A stretch of 44,767 nt of DNA from Spirosoma fluviale (GTDB lineage Bacteria > Bacteroidota > Bacteroidia > Cytophagales > Flexibacteraceae), in the NCBI GenBank assembly GCA_945883425.1, contig CAMCXM010000011.1:1-44767 (forward strand), given 5' to 3'. Made by a program: the position numbers and the translations under genes. Below, in pieces: positions 32,803 through 42,249 of this stretch; within the stretch, counting starts at the first letter, position 1, and the number at the start of each line of letters is the position of its first letter. The notes under the pieces are model-generated. The model was not told the DNA's origin, did not search any database, and saw only the letters and a program-made list of their open reading frames with translations.

Positions 32803-35800
32803 ATGCTTACTTCGAAACAAAGACCGACCGGCTGGCATTTTCTTTTGTGTATTTCGTTTGCTGGATTCTTCATCTGGACAGCCCTATCCGCTGATGCACA
32901 ATGCGTACGGATAAGAGACAGACGCCGAAACAACCGATGGACGTTTACTCCAAAGAAAGATTTTAGATGCTTAACAGCAGGTCAGTCCCCGGTTACGACG
33001 TTTGTAATGACATTCGAATCACCAGTAACCAACGTTACAATTAACTGGGGTGACACAACCGTTTTTATCCCAGGCCCGGTAACTACAGCCTCAAGAACCT
33101 ACAGAAGTGCAGGTGTCTTTAATTATACTGTTACTCAGGATGGATGCTCTGAGCAAATCAAAGGAATATTTGTAAACGATTACAATACCACATGTCCAGG
33201 CGTTGGCTGGATTGCACCTCCAAACGATTCTGCACGATGTCTTCCGGATTCGATCATCCTAACCAACTTTTCACCCGGAATGAATGGCTTTACAGAGTGG
33301 ATTGTCAATTGGGGTGACCTGACAAGAGACACTGTTGACTTTCCCAGCTTCGGAAAAAAAGTTGCTCATAAATACAAAGCCGGGACACGAATTTGTAACG
33401 CAGCTATTTCTATTGCTTATCGCAACAGTTGCAATATAGTTCCATGTGGACAGGCTTTGAGTTCTACATTCGGACCTTATCGGTTTATGGAAAGAGACTC
33501 TGCCCTGGTAGACCAGAATACAATTCTTATCTGTGGTCCAACCGATATCTTAATTAAAGATGTATCGAAATTAAATTGCAAAGATACCGCAAACCGGGAG
33601 GTAAGCTGGACCGCATTGGATGGTTTTAACCAGCCATTACCAAATCCAGGCAATGGTATCTGGCGTCCAAGGGGACCGAAGAAAAATCAACAGATATTGA
33701 TACCTGCTGATATGTTCTCCGTTGTGCCTCCCGACAGCATCTTTAAAATTCGCATGCGAATCCGGAATAAATGCGGAATAGATACAGCTGAAACAGAAGT
33801 AAGGATGATCTCTCCAGCCAACCCTAACTTCACCATTGCCAATTCCAACCCTTGTATCGGAGCGGAAGTTACATTTAACAATCTAACAGCCAACCCATAT
33901 GGAAACGTAGATTACATCTGGGATTATGGCGATGGAACTATTGACACGACCAACGTTCCAAATCCTGTTCACACTTATTTTATAAGCGGCAGTATCACAG
34001 TAAAACTCACCGCAAGAACCAAGAGTTTTGGAAATATTACCTGTGATAAAACACTTAGTATTCCTCTGACAATTAAACCAGCCGTTCTACCGAACATACA
34101 AATTCTTCCTGTAAAAGTTGGATGCGATTCGTTGACGGCGATTGTAAAGAACAAATCAACTTTCTCTGAAAATGTTAGCTGGAATGGTTGGGTACTTGGT
34201 GGAAATCCGGAAGTTTCTGGAGGAAACGCTCATTATCCTGGCCCGATTTCATCCGACCCAACGCAGGTTCAGGTGTTGAACTACAATTCAAATGACTCAA
34301 GTGCAGTATTGAATTTCAGACATTATGGATTGTTTAAGTTGTCACTGAAAGGAAAGAGCGAGGGTTGTGCCGAGAACATTGGGTACGACACCGTGAAAGT
34401 ATTCCCATCCCCGGAAATTCGCTGGAAAGTAAATGCTACAACTATTTGCCTTGGAGAGCCATTAATAATCCGCGATAGCTCCAGAGTTATTCAGACAGAT
34501 CCGCGTGGATTAGGTACCAACTTCAATCACTTGAAATGGACAATAAAGGCCGGAACCGATACAACGTTCTCTTCTGCCAGCCCGATCATTACAAATTTCG
34601 ATTCGCCTTATCTCTCGAACCGGATTTCGGTGATTCATTTCAAATCAAGTGGTGTATATTGGGTTAAATTATCCGTTAAAACACTAAACGGTTGTGCCAG
34701 GACAGACAGTATTCAGGTGATCGTAAAACCGAGTGCCATTCCTGCATTCCGTTTCCAACGTCAAGAATGCAATAACTCTTATGGCATATTGAAAAACCTC
34801 ACGGTCGCAAATGCGAACAATTACACTTACAAAGTATACAAGGGTAATGGAATACTTGAGGGTCAGGAACTAGCTATTTTCACCAAAACAGATAAAACTG
34901 ACCAACCATTATTCTTGCCTTATGCTCCTCCGGGCGACTCCACGTTTTACTACATTGTGTTAACAACCGTTACGGTAACCAATGGCGACTCCTGTATCAT
35001 CACCTCAAATCCAATTGTTGTCAAAATTGCACCAACACCAGTACCAGGATTGAACATTCTTCCTGCAGATGGTTGCAACCCTCTGAACAATGTTAGTGTA
35101 GTGAATACATCGTTGAATCTTCCTCAAATAGGAGTAACCACATTCAACTGGACATTGGGAAGTCTGGGAACATATTCGGGAACAACTCCACCTCCTCTGA
35201 CATTTACGAATACGACCAATGTCAATAAAAAAGACACCATCCGGATCTGTGTTCAAACAGGCGATGGGTGCAGCTATTGCACTGAAAAGGTGGTCGTTAC
35301 CTATCCTTCTCCAAAAGCAGAAGTCGTTTCCATTGACAGTATCTGTTCTGGGGAATCAATTGCCCTATCGGCCAATACAATCGGAGCTGTGACGCATAAA
35401 TGGGATTTCACCGATTACGATGGTACTACCTCCAACCAGACTTCATTGAATAAGGTATTCACCAACAACACGAATCTGCCGAAATTCTTTACCATCAAAC
35501 TGACGGTGCGTTCGTCCGCTGATTGCCCGTTTTTTGTGGAAAAAACGATTAAAGTAAATCCGAATCCGGACTTTTCGTTTCAGACCAGTACAATTCAGGA
35601 TGCCAATTGCGGCCCATTAAACGCCACCATTACCTATCTGAATCCAATCAACTGCGCTCGCTATTCCTGGAAATTCGGGAATGGAGATACTCTGCAAACT
35701 ACACTGACAGATACGATTTATAAAGTATATACAAACGAAACATCTTCACCTGTTCAAAATCCAATACGCGTGACGGCAACCTCCGCTTCCGGATGTACTA

Positions 35801-38253
35801 CAGAGAAGCAGTCATTTATCACGATCAACCCGTTGGTTCGGGCAAGATTCAAAAACACATTGGATTCGGGTTGCACGCCACTGCGGGTTGTTTTTACAGA
35901 CAGTTCTACAGTGGCCGCCAATGTCCGGAGATGGATCATCAATGGTGTTCCTGTTACAAATCAGTCTGAACAACTGGCTTATACATTTATCAATACCGGA
36001 CTTACCGATACTGTTTTCACTGTAAAACTTGCCGTTCGTAATAACATTGGATCTAACTGCGTGGATACAATGTTCCGCCGGATCAAGGTCTGGCCAAAAC
36101 CAAGAGCAAACGACCTGCTGATTACGCCTACCGAAGGATGTAGTCCTCTACCCGTTTCTTTTAAAGGAAATGTGGAAAGTGCAGTCCAGTATAAATGGGA
36201 TTTTGGTGATGGCACCGATACAACTCTGAATGGCCAGGATTTCAGCCATACGTTCTATAACTCCCATCCGGTATCGAACATGACTTATCCGGTGGTACGA
36301 TATTCCATTTCTGCCAAAGGCTGCCGTGATACAACACGTCGTCAGGTAGTGGTTCGCCCGAATACAATGGCTGTCATTTCTTCTCTGCAATCAAACGGTT
36401 GTACTCCATTTACCATCCAGCTGTCTGCGCTTAATTCGGTTAACGCCAATTCATTTGCCTGGAATTTTGGTGACGGAAGTCCGGTGAATACTTCTCCGAA
36501 TCCGAATTACACATTTGTGAACAATTCTGATTCCATCCAGTCCTTTAAAGTCCGGCTGATTGCCAAAAAACTTCAGGCCAATACCTGTCCGGATACAACA
36601 GAAACCATGGTAAAGGTTTATCCGGCACCACAAGCCGATTTCTCGGTAAACAACAATACTGGCTGCGGGCCGCTTCCTATTTCTCTCACCAATACCTCTA
36701 TCGGTGGTCAGTCATCGTACTGGGTTTTGAGTTCCGGAGGAATCAGTGATACACTGGTACCGAATGCACTTGGCAAACGCGATACCATTATCGACAATCC
36801 AAACTTTGCCGCCAAAACAATTCGTGTAGACCAGACGGTCATTACTAACATGGGTTGTATTGCGAAAAAGACTCAAAACATCCAGATTTATCCCAATCTG
36901 ACCGCCAGTTTCATCCATGATTCAAGTGGTTGCCAACCTCAGATTGTGAAATTCCAGAATACAAGTGAAAACTATCTGGGAAGCTACACCTGGGATTTTG
37001 GAGATGGAAGTACCAGTAATGAAAAAAGCCCACTCCATATTTATGAAAATTTCACTTCGAAAGACACAACCTTTTATGTTCGGCTGACCTCAGTTTCACC
37101 CGTAGGAAACTGTGTTCGTCAGACGACAGGCCGGGTACATGTGCTGGCTACACCAAGGGCAGATTTCCGATTCCTTTCCGATTCTTCGATCCAGCTTCCG
37201 GTGAATACCATAACCATCGGCAACCAATCCAAATTCAGAAACAACTGGACCTACGACTGGACATTTGGTGACGGCACACTCGAACACAGCGGAGATGCCA
37301 GCTTTGTTCACACTTTCCAACTGAGCAATGAAGATTTCCTCGACACCAATTTTGTCGTGACGATGATCGCCCGCAGCCCTTCCGGTTGTACCGATACTGT
37401 CCGCAAATCCATGGTGGTTAAACCAGGAGTTCCAATAGCCGAATTTGAGGCAACTCCGCGGCAAGGATGCCGTCCTTTGGAAGTTCAGTTCACCAGCCTT
37501 TCTTCATTTGCCCGCAAATACGAATGGTCGTATGTAGACAAGGAAGGTTCTCCTGAAATTTTAATCAACGACCGCAATCCAGTGGTTTTCTTTGAAAGTG
37601 CTGGTCTGAAGACAGTCAAACTGAAAATCAAAGGACTTGGAGGAGTTGACTCTATCGAAAAAGTTGAATACATCAATGTCTTTGAAACACCAAGGGCAAG
37701 CTTTTATGTTGATCCCACACCGCCAAGCACTGTGATTGCTCCGGAAGAGCCTGCCTTCTTCATCCCAAATGATAACCGCACCGAATATCAGTACACCTGG
37801 ACCTTTGGCGATGGGGATTCTTCCAACCAACGCTCAACTCAGCACAAATACGCAAAACCTGGAACATATGATGTGACCTTGAAAGTAGTTGGACCAAATG
37901 GATGCTGGGCAGCAGATACCATTATTGGAGGTGTCGTTGCTAGAGGAGGCCAGATTCTGGCAGTGCCGACAGCATTTACTCCGAACCCAGCCGGCTCCAA
38001 TGGAGGAATTGTGGGAGGAGATGGTGAAAACGATGTGTTCTATCCATTTGTAAAAGGCTTATCAGGAATGACAATGCAGATCTATAACCGCTGGGGACAA
38101 CTGATCTTCATGAGTAACAAGCTCAACTATGGTTGGGACGGATATTATCGGGGTAAACTGATGCCGTCCGATTCATATGTCTACCGCATCATAGCCGAAT
38201 TTACTAATGGTGAATCTCAGACCTTCCTGGGAGATGTGACTTTATTACGCTAA
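32803..38253 (+). CDS. Giant T9SS-secreted PKD-repeat protein, gliding-motility C-terminal domain
   Basis: I prefer the ATG at 32803 (MLTSKQRPTGWHF), which gives a good signal peptide ending ADAQC; the frame is open 32 codons farther up with a poor N-terminus. The 1816-residue product is largely PKD or PKD-like repeats. Clear cores are WDYGDGTIDTTNVPNPVHTY, WDFGDGTDTT, WNFGDGSPVN, WDFGDGSTSNEKSPLHIY, WTFGDGTLEHSG and WTFGDGDSSN, with degenerate copies between, and paired Cys in most repeats. The sorting domain is about 1720-1816 (VPTAFTPNPAGSNG, then GGDGENDVFYPF, IYNRWGQLIF and SDSYVYRI). It is likely a SprB-like surface adhesin. It is followed 25 bp later by its presumed PorP/SprF partner. 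Confidence 0.9.
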   Translation: MLTSKQRPTGWHFLLCISFAGFFIWTALSADAQCVRIRDRRRNNRWTFTPKKDFRCLTAGQSPVTTFVMTFESPVTNVTINWGDTTVFIPGPVTTASRTYRSAGVFNYTVTQDGCSEQIKGIFVNDYNTTCPGVGWIAPPNDSARCLPDSIILTNFSPGMNGFTEWIVNWGDLTRDTVDFPSFGKKVAHKYKAGTRICNAAISIAYRNSCNIVPCGQALSSTFGPYRFMERDSALVDQNTILICGPTDILIKDVSKLNCKDTANREVSWTALDGFNQPLPNPGNGIWRPRGPKKNQQILIPADMFSVVPPDSIFKIRMRIRNKCGIDTAETEVRMISPANPNFTIANSNPCIGAEVTFNNLTANPYGNVDYIWDYGDGTIDTTNVPNPVHTYFISGSITVKLTARTKSFGNITCDKTLSIPLTIKPAVLPNIQILPVKVGCDSLTAIVKNKSTFSENVSWNGWVLGGNPEVSGGNAHYPGPISSDPTQVQVLNYNSNDSSAVLNFRHYGLFKLSLKGKSEGCAENIGYDTVKVFPSPEIRWKVNATTICLGEPLIIRDSSRVIQTDPRGLGTNFNHLKWTIKAGTDTTFSSASPIITNFDSPYLSNRISVIHFKSSGVYWVKLSVKTLNGCARTDSIQVIVKPSAIPAFRFQRQECNNSYGILKNLTVANANNYTYKVYKGNGILEGQELAIFTKTDKTDQPLFLPYAPPGDSTFYYIVLTTVTVTNGDSCIITSNPIVVKIAPTPVPGLNILPADGCNPLNNVSVVNTSLNLPQIGVTTFNWTLGSLGTYSGTTPPPLTFTNTTNVNKKDTIRICVQTGDGCSYCTEKVVVTYPSPKAEVVSIDSICSGESIALSANTIGAVTHKWDFTDYDGTTSNQTSLNKVFTNNTNLPKFFTIKLTVRSSADCPFFVEKTIKVNPNPDFSFQTSTIQDANCGPLNATITYLNPINCARYSWKFGNGDTLQTTLTDTIYKVYTNETSSPVQNPIRVTATSASGCTTEKQSFITINPLVRARFKNTLDSGCTPLRVVFTDSSTVAANVRRWIINGVPVTNQSEQLAYTFINTGLTDTVFTVKLAVRNNIGSNCVDTMFRRIKVWPKPRANDLLITPTEGCSPLPVSFKGNVESAVQYKWDFGDGTDTTLNGQDFSHTFYNSHPVSNMTYPVVRYSISAKGCRDTTRRQVVVRPNTMAVISSLQSNGCTPFTIQLSALNSVNANSFAWNFGDGSPVNTSPNPNYTFVNNSDSIQSFKVRLIAKKLQANTCPDTTETMVKVYPAPQADFSVNNNTGCGPLPISLTNTSIGGQSSYWVLSSGGISDTLVPNALGKRDTIIDNPNFAAKTIRVDQTVITNMGCIAKKTQNIQIYPNLTASFIHDSSGCQPQIVKFQNTSENYLGSYTWDFGDGSTSNEKSPLHIYENFTSKDTTFYVRLTSVSPVGNCVRQTTGRVHVLATPRADFRFLSDSSIQLPVNTITIGNQSKFRNNWTYDWTFGDGTLEHSGDASFVHTFQLSNEDFLDTNFVVTMIARSPSGCTDTVRKSMVVKPGVPIAEFEATPRQGCRPLEVQFTSLSSFARKYEWSYVDKEGSPEILINDRNPVVFFESAGLKTVKLKIKGLGGVDSIEKVEYINVFETPRASFYVDPTPPSTVIAPEEPAFFIPNDNRTEYQYTWTFGDGDSSNQRSTQHKYAKPGTYDVTLKVVGPNGCWAADTIIGGVVARGGQILAVPTAFTPNPAGSNGGIVGGDGENDVFYPFVKGLSGMTMQIYNRWGQLIFMSNKLNYGWDGYYRGKLMPSDSYVYRIIAEFTNGESQTFLGDVTLLR

Positions 38254-38278
38254 TAATGAGAACCTTAAACGTAATTTT

Positions 38279-39295
38279 ATGAAAAAAATATTCTTACTTT
38301 TTGCAATGGCTGCAATGGCAGGAGAAGCATGGGCCCAAGATCCCCAGTTCTCCCAGTTCTATGCCGCACCCTTGTACCACAATCCTGCTTTCACAGGTGC
38401 TGCACACAAAGGTCGTCTGGTTGGAAACTACCGAAACCAATGGCCATCCATTCCGGGTGCCTTTGTAACGACTTCCTTTTCTTTCGACAACTATTTCAAA
38501 TCCTATAATTCCGGATTTGGTTTGGTTGCCACCCGTGACCAGGCTGGATCTGGTGGATTGAGCACAACCTCACTTTCGCTGAATTATGCCTATGAAATCA
38601 ACTTTTCGAGCCAGTGGAATGGCCGGGCCGGTCTTGCTTTTGGCTATTCAAACCGGAATGTAGATTTCTCCAAACTCACCTTCCGCGACCAACTGAATGC
38701 AAATTTTGTTCCGATCCCAACTTCGGACCCAGCGCAGGCAAGCTTTAACCGTGCACAGTTTTTCGATATCTCGTCCGGTTTCCTGTTGTACAGCCGGTAC
38801 ATTTGGGTTGGAACCAGTGTGATGCATATGAACCAACCGGATCAGTCGTTGCTGGGTCAAACGGCCAAACTTCCTATGCGCATCACATTAATGGCCGGTG
38901 CGAAAATTCCACTTCAAAAGCGAATGTATGGTTCGGACTACGGCAGCAAGGATGTTGAAAAAAGCATCAGCCCTTCTATTCTGTACAAACGTCAGGGCGA
39001 TTTTCAGCAACTCGATCTGGGGGCTTACCTCACCGTTAAACCACTCATTGTTGGTATGTGGTACAGAGGCCTTCCGATTGCCAATTTCAAAAAAGGATTG
39101 TATAACCAGGATGCCCTCGTCTGGCTCTTAGGGTTTAAACATGATTTCTTTAGTGTTGGCTACAGCTACGATCTTACAATATCAAAACTTGGGCCTGGAA
39201 CAGCGGGATCCCATGAAATTTCCATCTCATACGAATTCGACAACCCGAAAAGGAGAAAGAAAAAAGTATCTCCGATTCCGTGTCCGAAATTCTAA
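38279..39295 (+). CDS. PorP/SprF family T9SS outer-membrane protein
   Basis: A 338-residue outer-membrane protein of the PorP/SprF family. Signal peptide ends WAQ; then the hallmark DPQFSQFYAAPLYHNPAFTGA (shown in two pieces: DPQFSQFYAAPLY, NPAFTGA), GRLVGNYRNQWPSIPG and SFDNYF. The rest is a barrel of short strands (GFGLVATRDQAGSGG, SLNYAYEI, GLAFGYSNRNVDF, SVGYSYDLTISKLG) ending EISISYEF plus a basic tail. These proteins help deliver or anchor specific T9SS cargo to the surface, and SprF acts with SprB in gliding. Its position 25 bp after the giant PKD gene fits a dedicated partner. Confidence 0.95.
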   Translation: MKKIFLLFAMAAMAGEAWAQDPQFSQFYAAPLYHNPAFTGAAHKGRLVGNYRNQWPSIPGAFVTTSFSFDNYFKSYNSGFGLVATRDQAGSGGLSTTSLSLNYAYEINFSSQWNGRAGLAFGYSNRNVDFSKLTFRDQLNANFVPIPTSDPAQASFNRAQFFDISSGFLLYSRYIWVGTSVMHMNQPDQSLLGQTAKLPMRITLMAGAKIPLQKRMYGSDYGSKDVEKSISPSILYKRQGDFQQLDLGAYLTVKPLIVGMWYRGLPIANFKKGLYNQDALVWLLGFKHDFFSVGYSYDLTISKLGPGTAGSHEISISYEFDNPKRRKKKVSPIPCPKF

Positions 39296-39375
39296 CCATA
39301 TCAAAGTAATCACCAACGGATTCTACGTCCGAGGTGAACCGATTTTAGTTCTCATAATAGTTTAGGGTTAAAGTG

Positions 39376-39410
39376 AAAAAGCCATTCTCTTATGAGGATG
39401 GTTTTTTTTA
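39376..39410 (+). terminator. Intrinsic terminator after PorP/SprF
   Basis: A stem (CCATTCTC at 39382-39389, GAGGATGG at 39394-39401, one T-G wobble) with a TTAT loop and an eight-T run, about 80 bp past the PorP/SprF stop. Its T-run abuts the stop of the convergent methyltransferase-like gene. Confidence 0.8.
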
Positions 39411-40316
39411 TATTTTCCAGATGTCGATTTCCTTGTAAAAGCGAGGATTGAATTTCACTTTTCTCGCCTGGATATAGGCTCTGTACACATCAAGAAAAAA
39501 CTTGGGTAGAACCCGTTTGATTAATCGTTTTGGAACAAAAGGATCGATTTCCTTATCGATAGTATCACGATCCTGCGCAAGCCTGGAGTAATAATTTTCC
39601 CTTCCTTCCCAGGCATCTTCATAGTCACTCTGCTGAGGAAACTGGGTAAGAACATCCACCACTTTTATTCTTTTCGCCCTGACGCATAAGTATGTGGCAC
39701 TGCTGTTCATCAGTTCAACTCTCTGCTTGACAAGCTTGGGATCATCCACCGAATACCACTTCTCATCCGGAGAATATTCGAAAATGAGCATCTGCTCAAT
39801 TTCAAATCCATTGCGGTTATTGAGAACCCGGTAAAAAACTTCAGGACTGAACTGGTAGAAACCATGGCCCATAATGTTATTCACCGGCGTGATGATCAGA
39901 AGATGACCACCCTCAGTCACCATTTCCATGCAATTCGCCATGGATACCGGGAAATTAAAAATATGCTCAAGTGACCCGCTTTCAAGGACCAGATCGTACT
40001 TCCGCTTTAAACCATCCGGAATCACAAGGTTCATGTCGTGGAGGAGATTGGCACCTTCATAATTACTGTAATCCAGACTGTCGATGGTTTCTGCACCGAG
40101 AGTTTTGAGAAATCCTTCAGCATACCCCCCATCCACTGTAAGCAGATTTTCAACCTGATCGTCAGACTTATACAGTGAGAAGCCTTTCAGATTTCTTTTA
40201 AATTCGTGAAAATCAAGATTCAGAATCTGTCTGCCAACCATCAATGTACGGCGCAGGGAAACGCCGTTCCTGTGACTTGATAAAAGAAACTTAATTCCGT
40301 TGGTGTCTAATCCCAT
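39408..40316 (-). CDS. SAM-dependent methyltransferase-like protein
   Basis: A 302-residue protein with a class I methyltransferase-like core. The motif-I-like stretch is LLTVDGGYAEGFLKTLGAE (about 58-76, in place of the usual GxGxG), followed by ETIDSLDYSNYEGANLLHDMN, then motif-IV-like KYDLVLESGSLEHIFNFP and the GGHLLIITPVNNIMGHGFYQFSPE loop. The glycine motif is atypical, so binding of SAM is probable but not certain. A basic C-terminus follows. The substrate is unknown. The gene is alone and convergent with the PorP/SprF gene. Confidence 0.65.
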   Translation of the reverse strand: MGLDTNGIKFLLSSHRNGVSLRRTLMVGRQILNLDFHEFKRNLKGFSLYKSDDQVENLLTVDGGYAEGFLKTLGAETIDSLDYSNYEGANLLHDMNLVIPDGLKRKYDLVLESGSLEHIFNFPVSMANCMEMVTEGGHLLIITPVNNIMGHGFYQFSPEVFYRVLNNRNGFEIEQMLIFEYSPDEKWYSVDDPKLVKQRVELMNSSATYLCVRAKRIKVVDVLTQFPQQSDYEDAWEGRENYYSRLAQDRDTIDKEIDPFVPKRLIKRVLPKFFLDVYRAYIQARKVKFNPRFYKEIDIWKI

Positions 40317-40781
40317 ATATAACTGACGATCAAATAGCTAAACCCTCGTTGAAGCATGAAATGAATACGAAAAGGGAGTAAACGTGCGCAGTAGCGATTG
40401 GTTTTGTTCGGGGTAAAAGTATAAAAAATTTCCAAGCCCGTGCTTCCTTATAGTTTGAACAAGGATTTTGATGTATATAAATTTACGTGGTTATCGAAAA
40501 AAGGAAATGAAAAAATGTCCGAACCATTTGCATTACAGCACCTGAAAGATCAAAATTGAAACCAGCTTGAAGTCATTTCAAGGAAAAACTTTTCATCATA
40601 TCTCTTCCAACGATGAAGCTGGAACAGTCGCTGCTCTCATGGTTTAAACGCTCAATCCGGCAAATAAGCGTAAACCTGAAGGCAACAATCAGGATTGTTT
40701 TCCTTCCGGATTCAACAGAATTATATTCAAAGTCCTTGGTGTTTCATTTCTGAGCCGCCAATTTTGCTTCAAATCTAAAGT
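40317..40781. other. 465-bp intergenic region with one short open frame
   Basis: The gap separates the methyltransferase-like gene from the MBL gene and should hold both promoters. A short plus-strand frame at 40613-40753 (46 residues, MKLEQSLLSWFKRSIRQISV...) is open but unsupported. A nested hairpin lies inside it (GAAGG/CCTTC at 40678-40682 and 40702-40706, around AACAATC/GATTGTT). CAATTTTG at 40759-40766 resembles a -7 element for the MBL gene. I see no RNA gene. Confidence 0.35.
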
Positions 40782-41426
40782 ATGCTCACTACTCAAACAT
40801 TTTGTTTCAATCCATTTCAGGAAAATACATATGTCCTGTCCGACGCCAATGGTGATTGCGTAATTATCGATCCGGGTTGCTATTCAAAAGATGAACAATC
40901 CGAACTGGTGGATTTTATTTCTTCTCATCGTCTCAAACCTATCGCAGTTTGGTTAACGCATTGCCATATTGATCATATTCTGGGACTCCGTTTCTGCGAA
41001 AAACAATGGGGCCTCCCCTACTTCCTGAGTGCCGGTGAAATTCCACAACTAAAAGCAGTGGAAGTGTATGCGCCGAATTATGGGTTTTATGATGTTGAAT
41101 TACCAACTGCAGACAGTATCGTGATTCTTCAAAATGAAATAATGCTCGGTGAAAACAGATTTGAAGTTTTATCGGTTCCCGGACATTCACCCGATCATCT
41201 GGCTTTTTACCATCCGGCATCTCATCAGATCTGGTCTGGGGATGTGTTGTTTCATTTGAGCATAGGCCGGACTGATTTACCAGGAGGAGATTTTGAGACC
41301 CTGAAACATTCCATCCAAACGAAATTGTATTCGCTGCCAGAGCAAACCACCGTTTTTCCAGGTCACGGGCAAGAAACGACGATTGGATTTGAAAAAACAG
41401 CCAACTCATTTGTTCGGGTAAACTGA
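40782..41426 (+). CDS. MBL-fold hydrolase (glyoxalase II-like)
   Basis: A 214-residue metallo-beta-lactamase fold hydrolase. The metal-binding motif is THCHIDH (59-65, HxHxDH), with VPGHSPDH (about 144-151), a GDVLFHLSIGRTDLPGGD loop carrying the bridging Asp, and a C-terminal FPGHGQET His. This layout is typical of hydroxyacylglutathione hydrolase-like and general MBL thioesterases. Without a glyoxalase I neighbour the substrate cannot be fixed. The ATG at 40782 starts the protein at MLTTQTFCFNPFQENTYV, the usual family N-terminus. Confidence 0.9.
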   Translation: MLTTQTFCFNPFQENTYVLSDANGDCVIIDPGCYSKDEQSELVDFISSHRLKPIAVWLTHCHIDHILGLRFCEKQWGLPYFLSAGEIPQLKAVEVYAPNYGFYDVELPTADSIVILQNEIMLGENRFEVLSVPGHSPDHLAFYHPASHQIWSGDVLFHLSIGRTDLPGGDFETLKHSIQTKLYSLPEQTTVFPGHGQETTIGFEKTANSFVRVN

Positions 41427-41477
41427 GATTCATCCAGACCGTTTCCCGATTTGATTTCCGGGCTATAAAAACGAAAA

Positions 41478-41498
41478 CCCCTCCTGGTTGAGGAGGGG
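41478..41498 (-). terminator. Terminator of the DUF1573 gene
   Basis: A 7-bp GC stem (CCCCTCC / GGAGGGG) with a 7-nt loop. On the minus strand it is followed by TTTTCGTTTT, so it ends transcription from the DUF1573 gene, about 50 bp downstream of its stop. It lacks a T-run on the plus strand. Confidence 0.75.
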
Positions 41499-41546
41499 CT
41501 CATATCACGAAGTCTCCCAGACCCCGATCAGCTATCGCGTTGTTGC

Positions 41547-41984
41547 TTATTTGGTTGTTTCCGGTGCATTTACTTCACCTTTGAGGATGAGGTAAGTAGC
41601 GCCACCTTCTACGTTTGCATTCACTGTGATGCTCTTGTTGAAAACACCAACTGCACCTGCATTGAATGTAGCCTTAATCGTACCAGTTTTACCTGGTGCA
41701 ATCGGCTCTTTTGAATAATCCGGAGTTGTACATCCGCAGGAAGCCTGAACCTGGCTCAATACCAGAGGAGCTTTTCCTGTATTGGTAAACTTGAATTCGT
41801 GAGTAACTGGCTTTCCTTGTGGGATTTTACCGAAATCATGGGTGGTTTCAACCCACTTAAATGCTGCCATATTACCAGGTTGCGCTGCTGGTGCCGGAGC
41901 TGGTTTGGCGGCTGGTTTGTCTTGTGCAGAAGCGCCGAATGCGAAAACAGCAAAAAGGGCGGCTGACATGATAATTTTCTTCAT
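41547..41984 (-). CDS. Exported DUF1573 protein
   Basis: A 145-residue protein. I use the ATG at 41984 (MKKIIMSAALF, a clean signal peptide ending GASAQ) rather than a TTG four codons upstream. After an Ala/Pro/Lys-rich linker, residues about 38-140 form the DUF1573 Ig-like domain: the WVETTHDFGKIPQGKPVTHEF start, FTNTGKAPLVLSQVQASCGCTTPDY with the conserved CGC, then IAPGKTGTIKATFNAGAVGVF. The family is abundant in Bacteroidota envelopes; its role is unknown. It is a single gene with its own promoter-like element and terminator. Confidence 0.92.
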   Translation of the reverse strand: MKKIIMSAALFAVFAFGASAQDKPAAKPAPAPAAQPGNMAAFKWVETTHDFGKIPQGKPVTHEFKFTNTGKAPLVLSQVQASCGCTTPDYSKEPIAPGKTGTIKATFNAGAVGVFNKSITVNANVEGGATYLILKGEVNAPETTK

Positions 41985-42022
41985 AATTGATTTCAATTTA
42001 GCGCTGTATGTTTTTTACTCTG

Positions 42023-42030
42023 CAAAGGTG
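42023..42030 (-). promoter_or_regulatory. -7-like element of the DUF1573 gene
   Basis: On the minus strand this reads CACCTTTG followed by CAGA, one mismatch to TAnnTTTG, 38 bp upstream of the preferred ATG. A moderate match. Confidence 0.4.
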
Positions 42031-42249
42031 CAGACTGAAAATGGAAAAGAAAACCTCCTTAACAATTATTAACCAGACAAAAGACGGATGTTTTCATTCT
42101 CCAGAAATTTAATCATAAACCACTCTTATTCAATAGATAACAACATGAAGCAAATTCGATTTCGAATTCTCATCTGTTAATTATCTCAACCATTACGCGA
42201 AGAGGAAATAATTTTTAATCTTTCCGGCCTGCCGCTAAAACCATTCAAA

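Noticed and set aside
40613-40753. 46-residue plus-strand open frame
   Set aside because: Kept only as part of the intergenic description; it has no promoter, family match or coding signal that I can defend.
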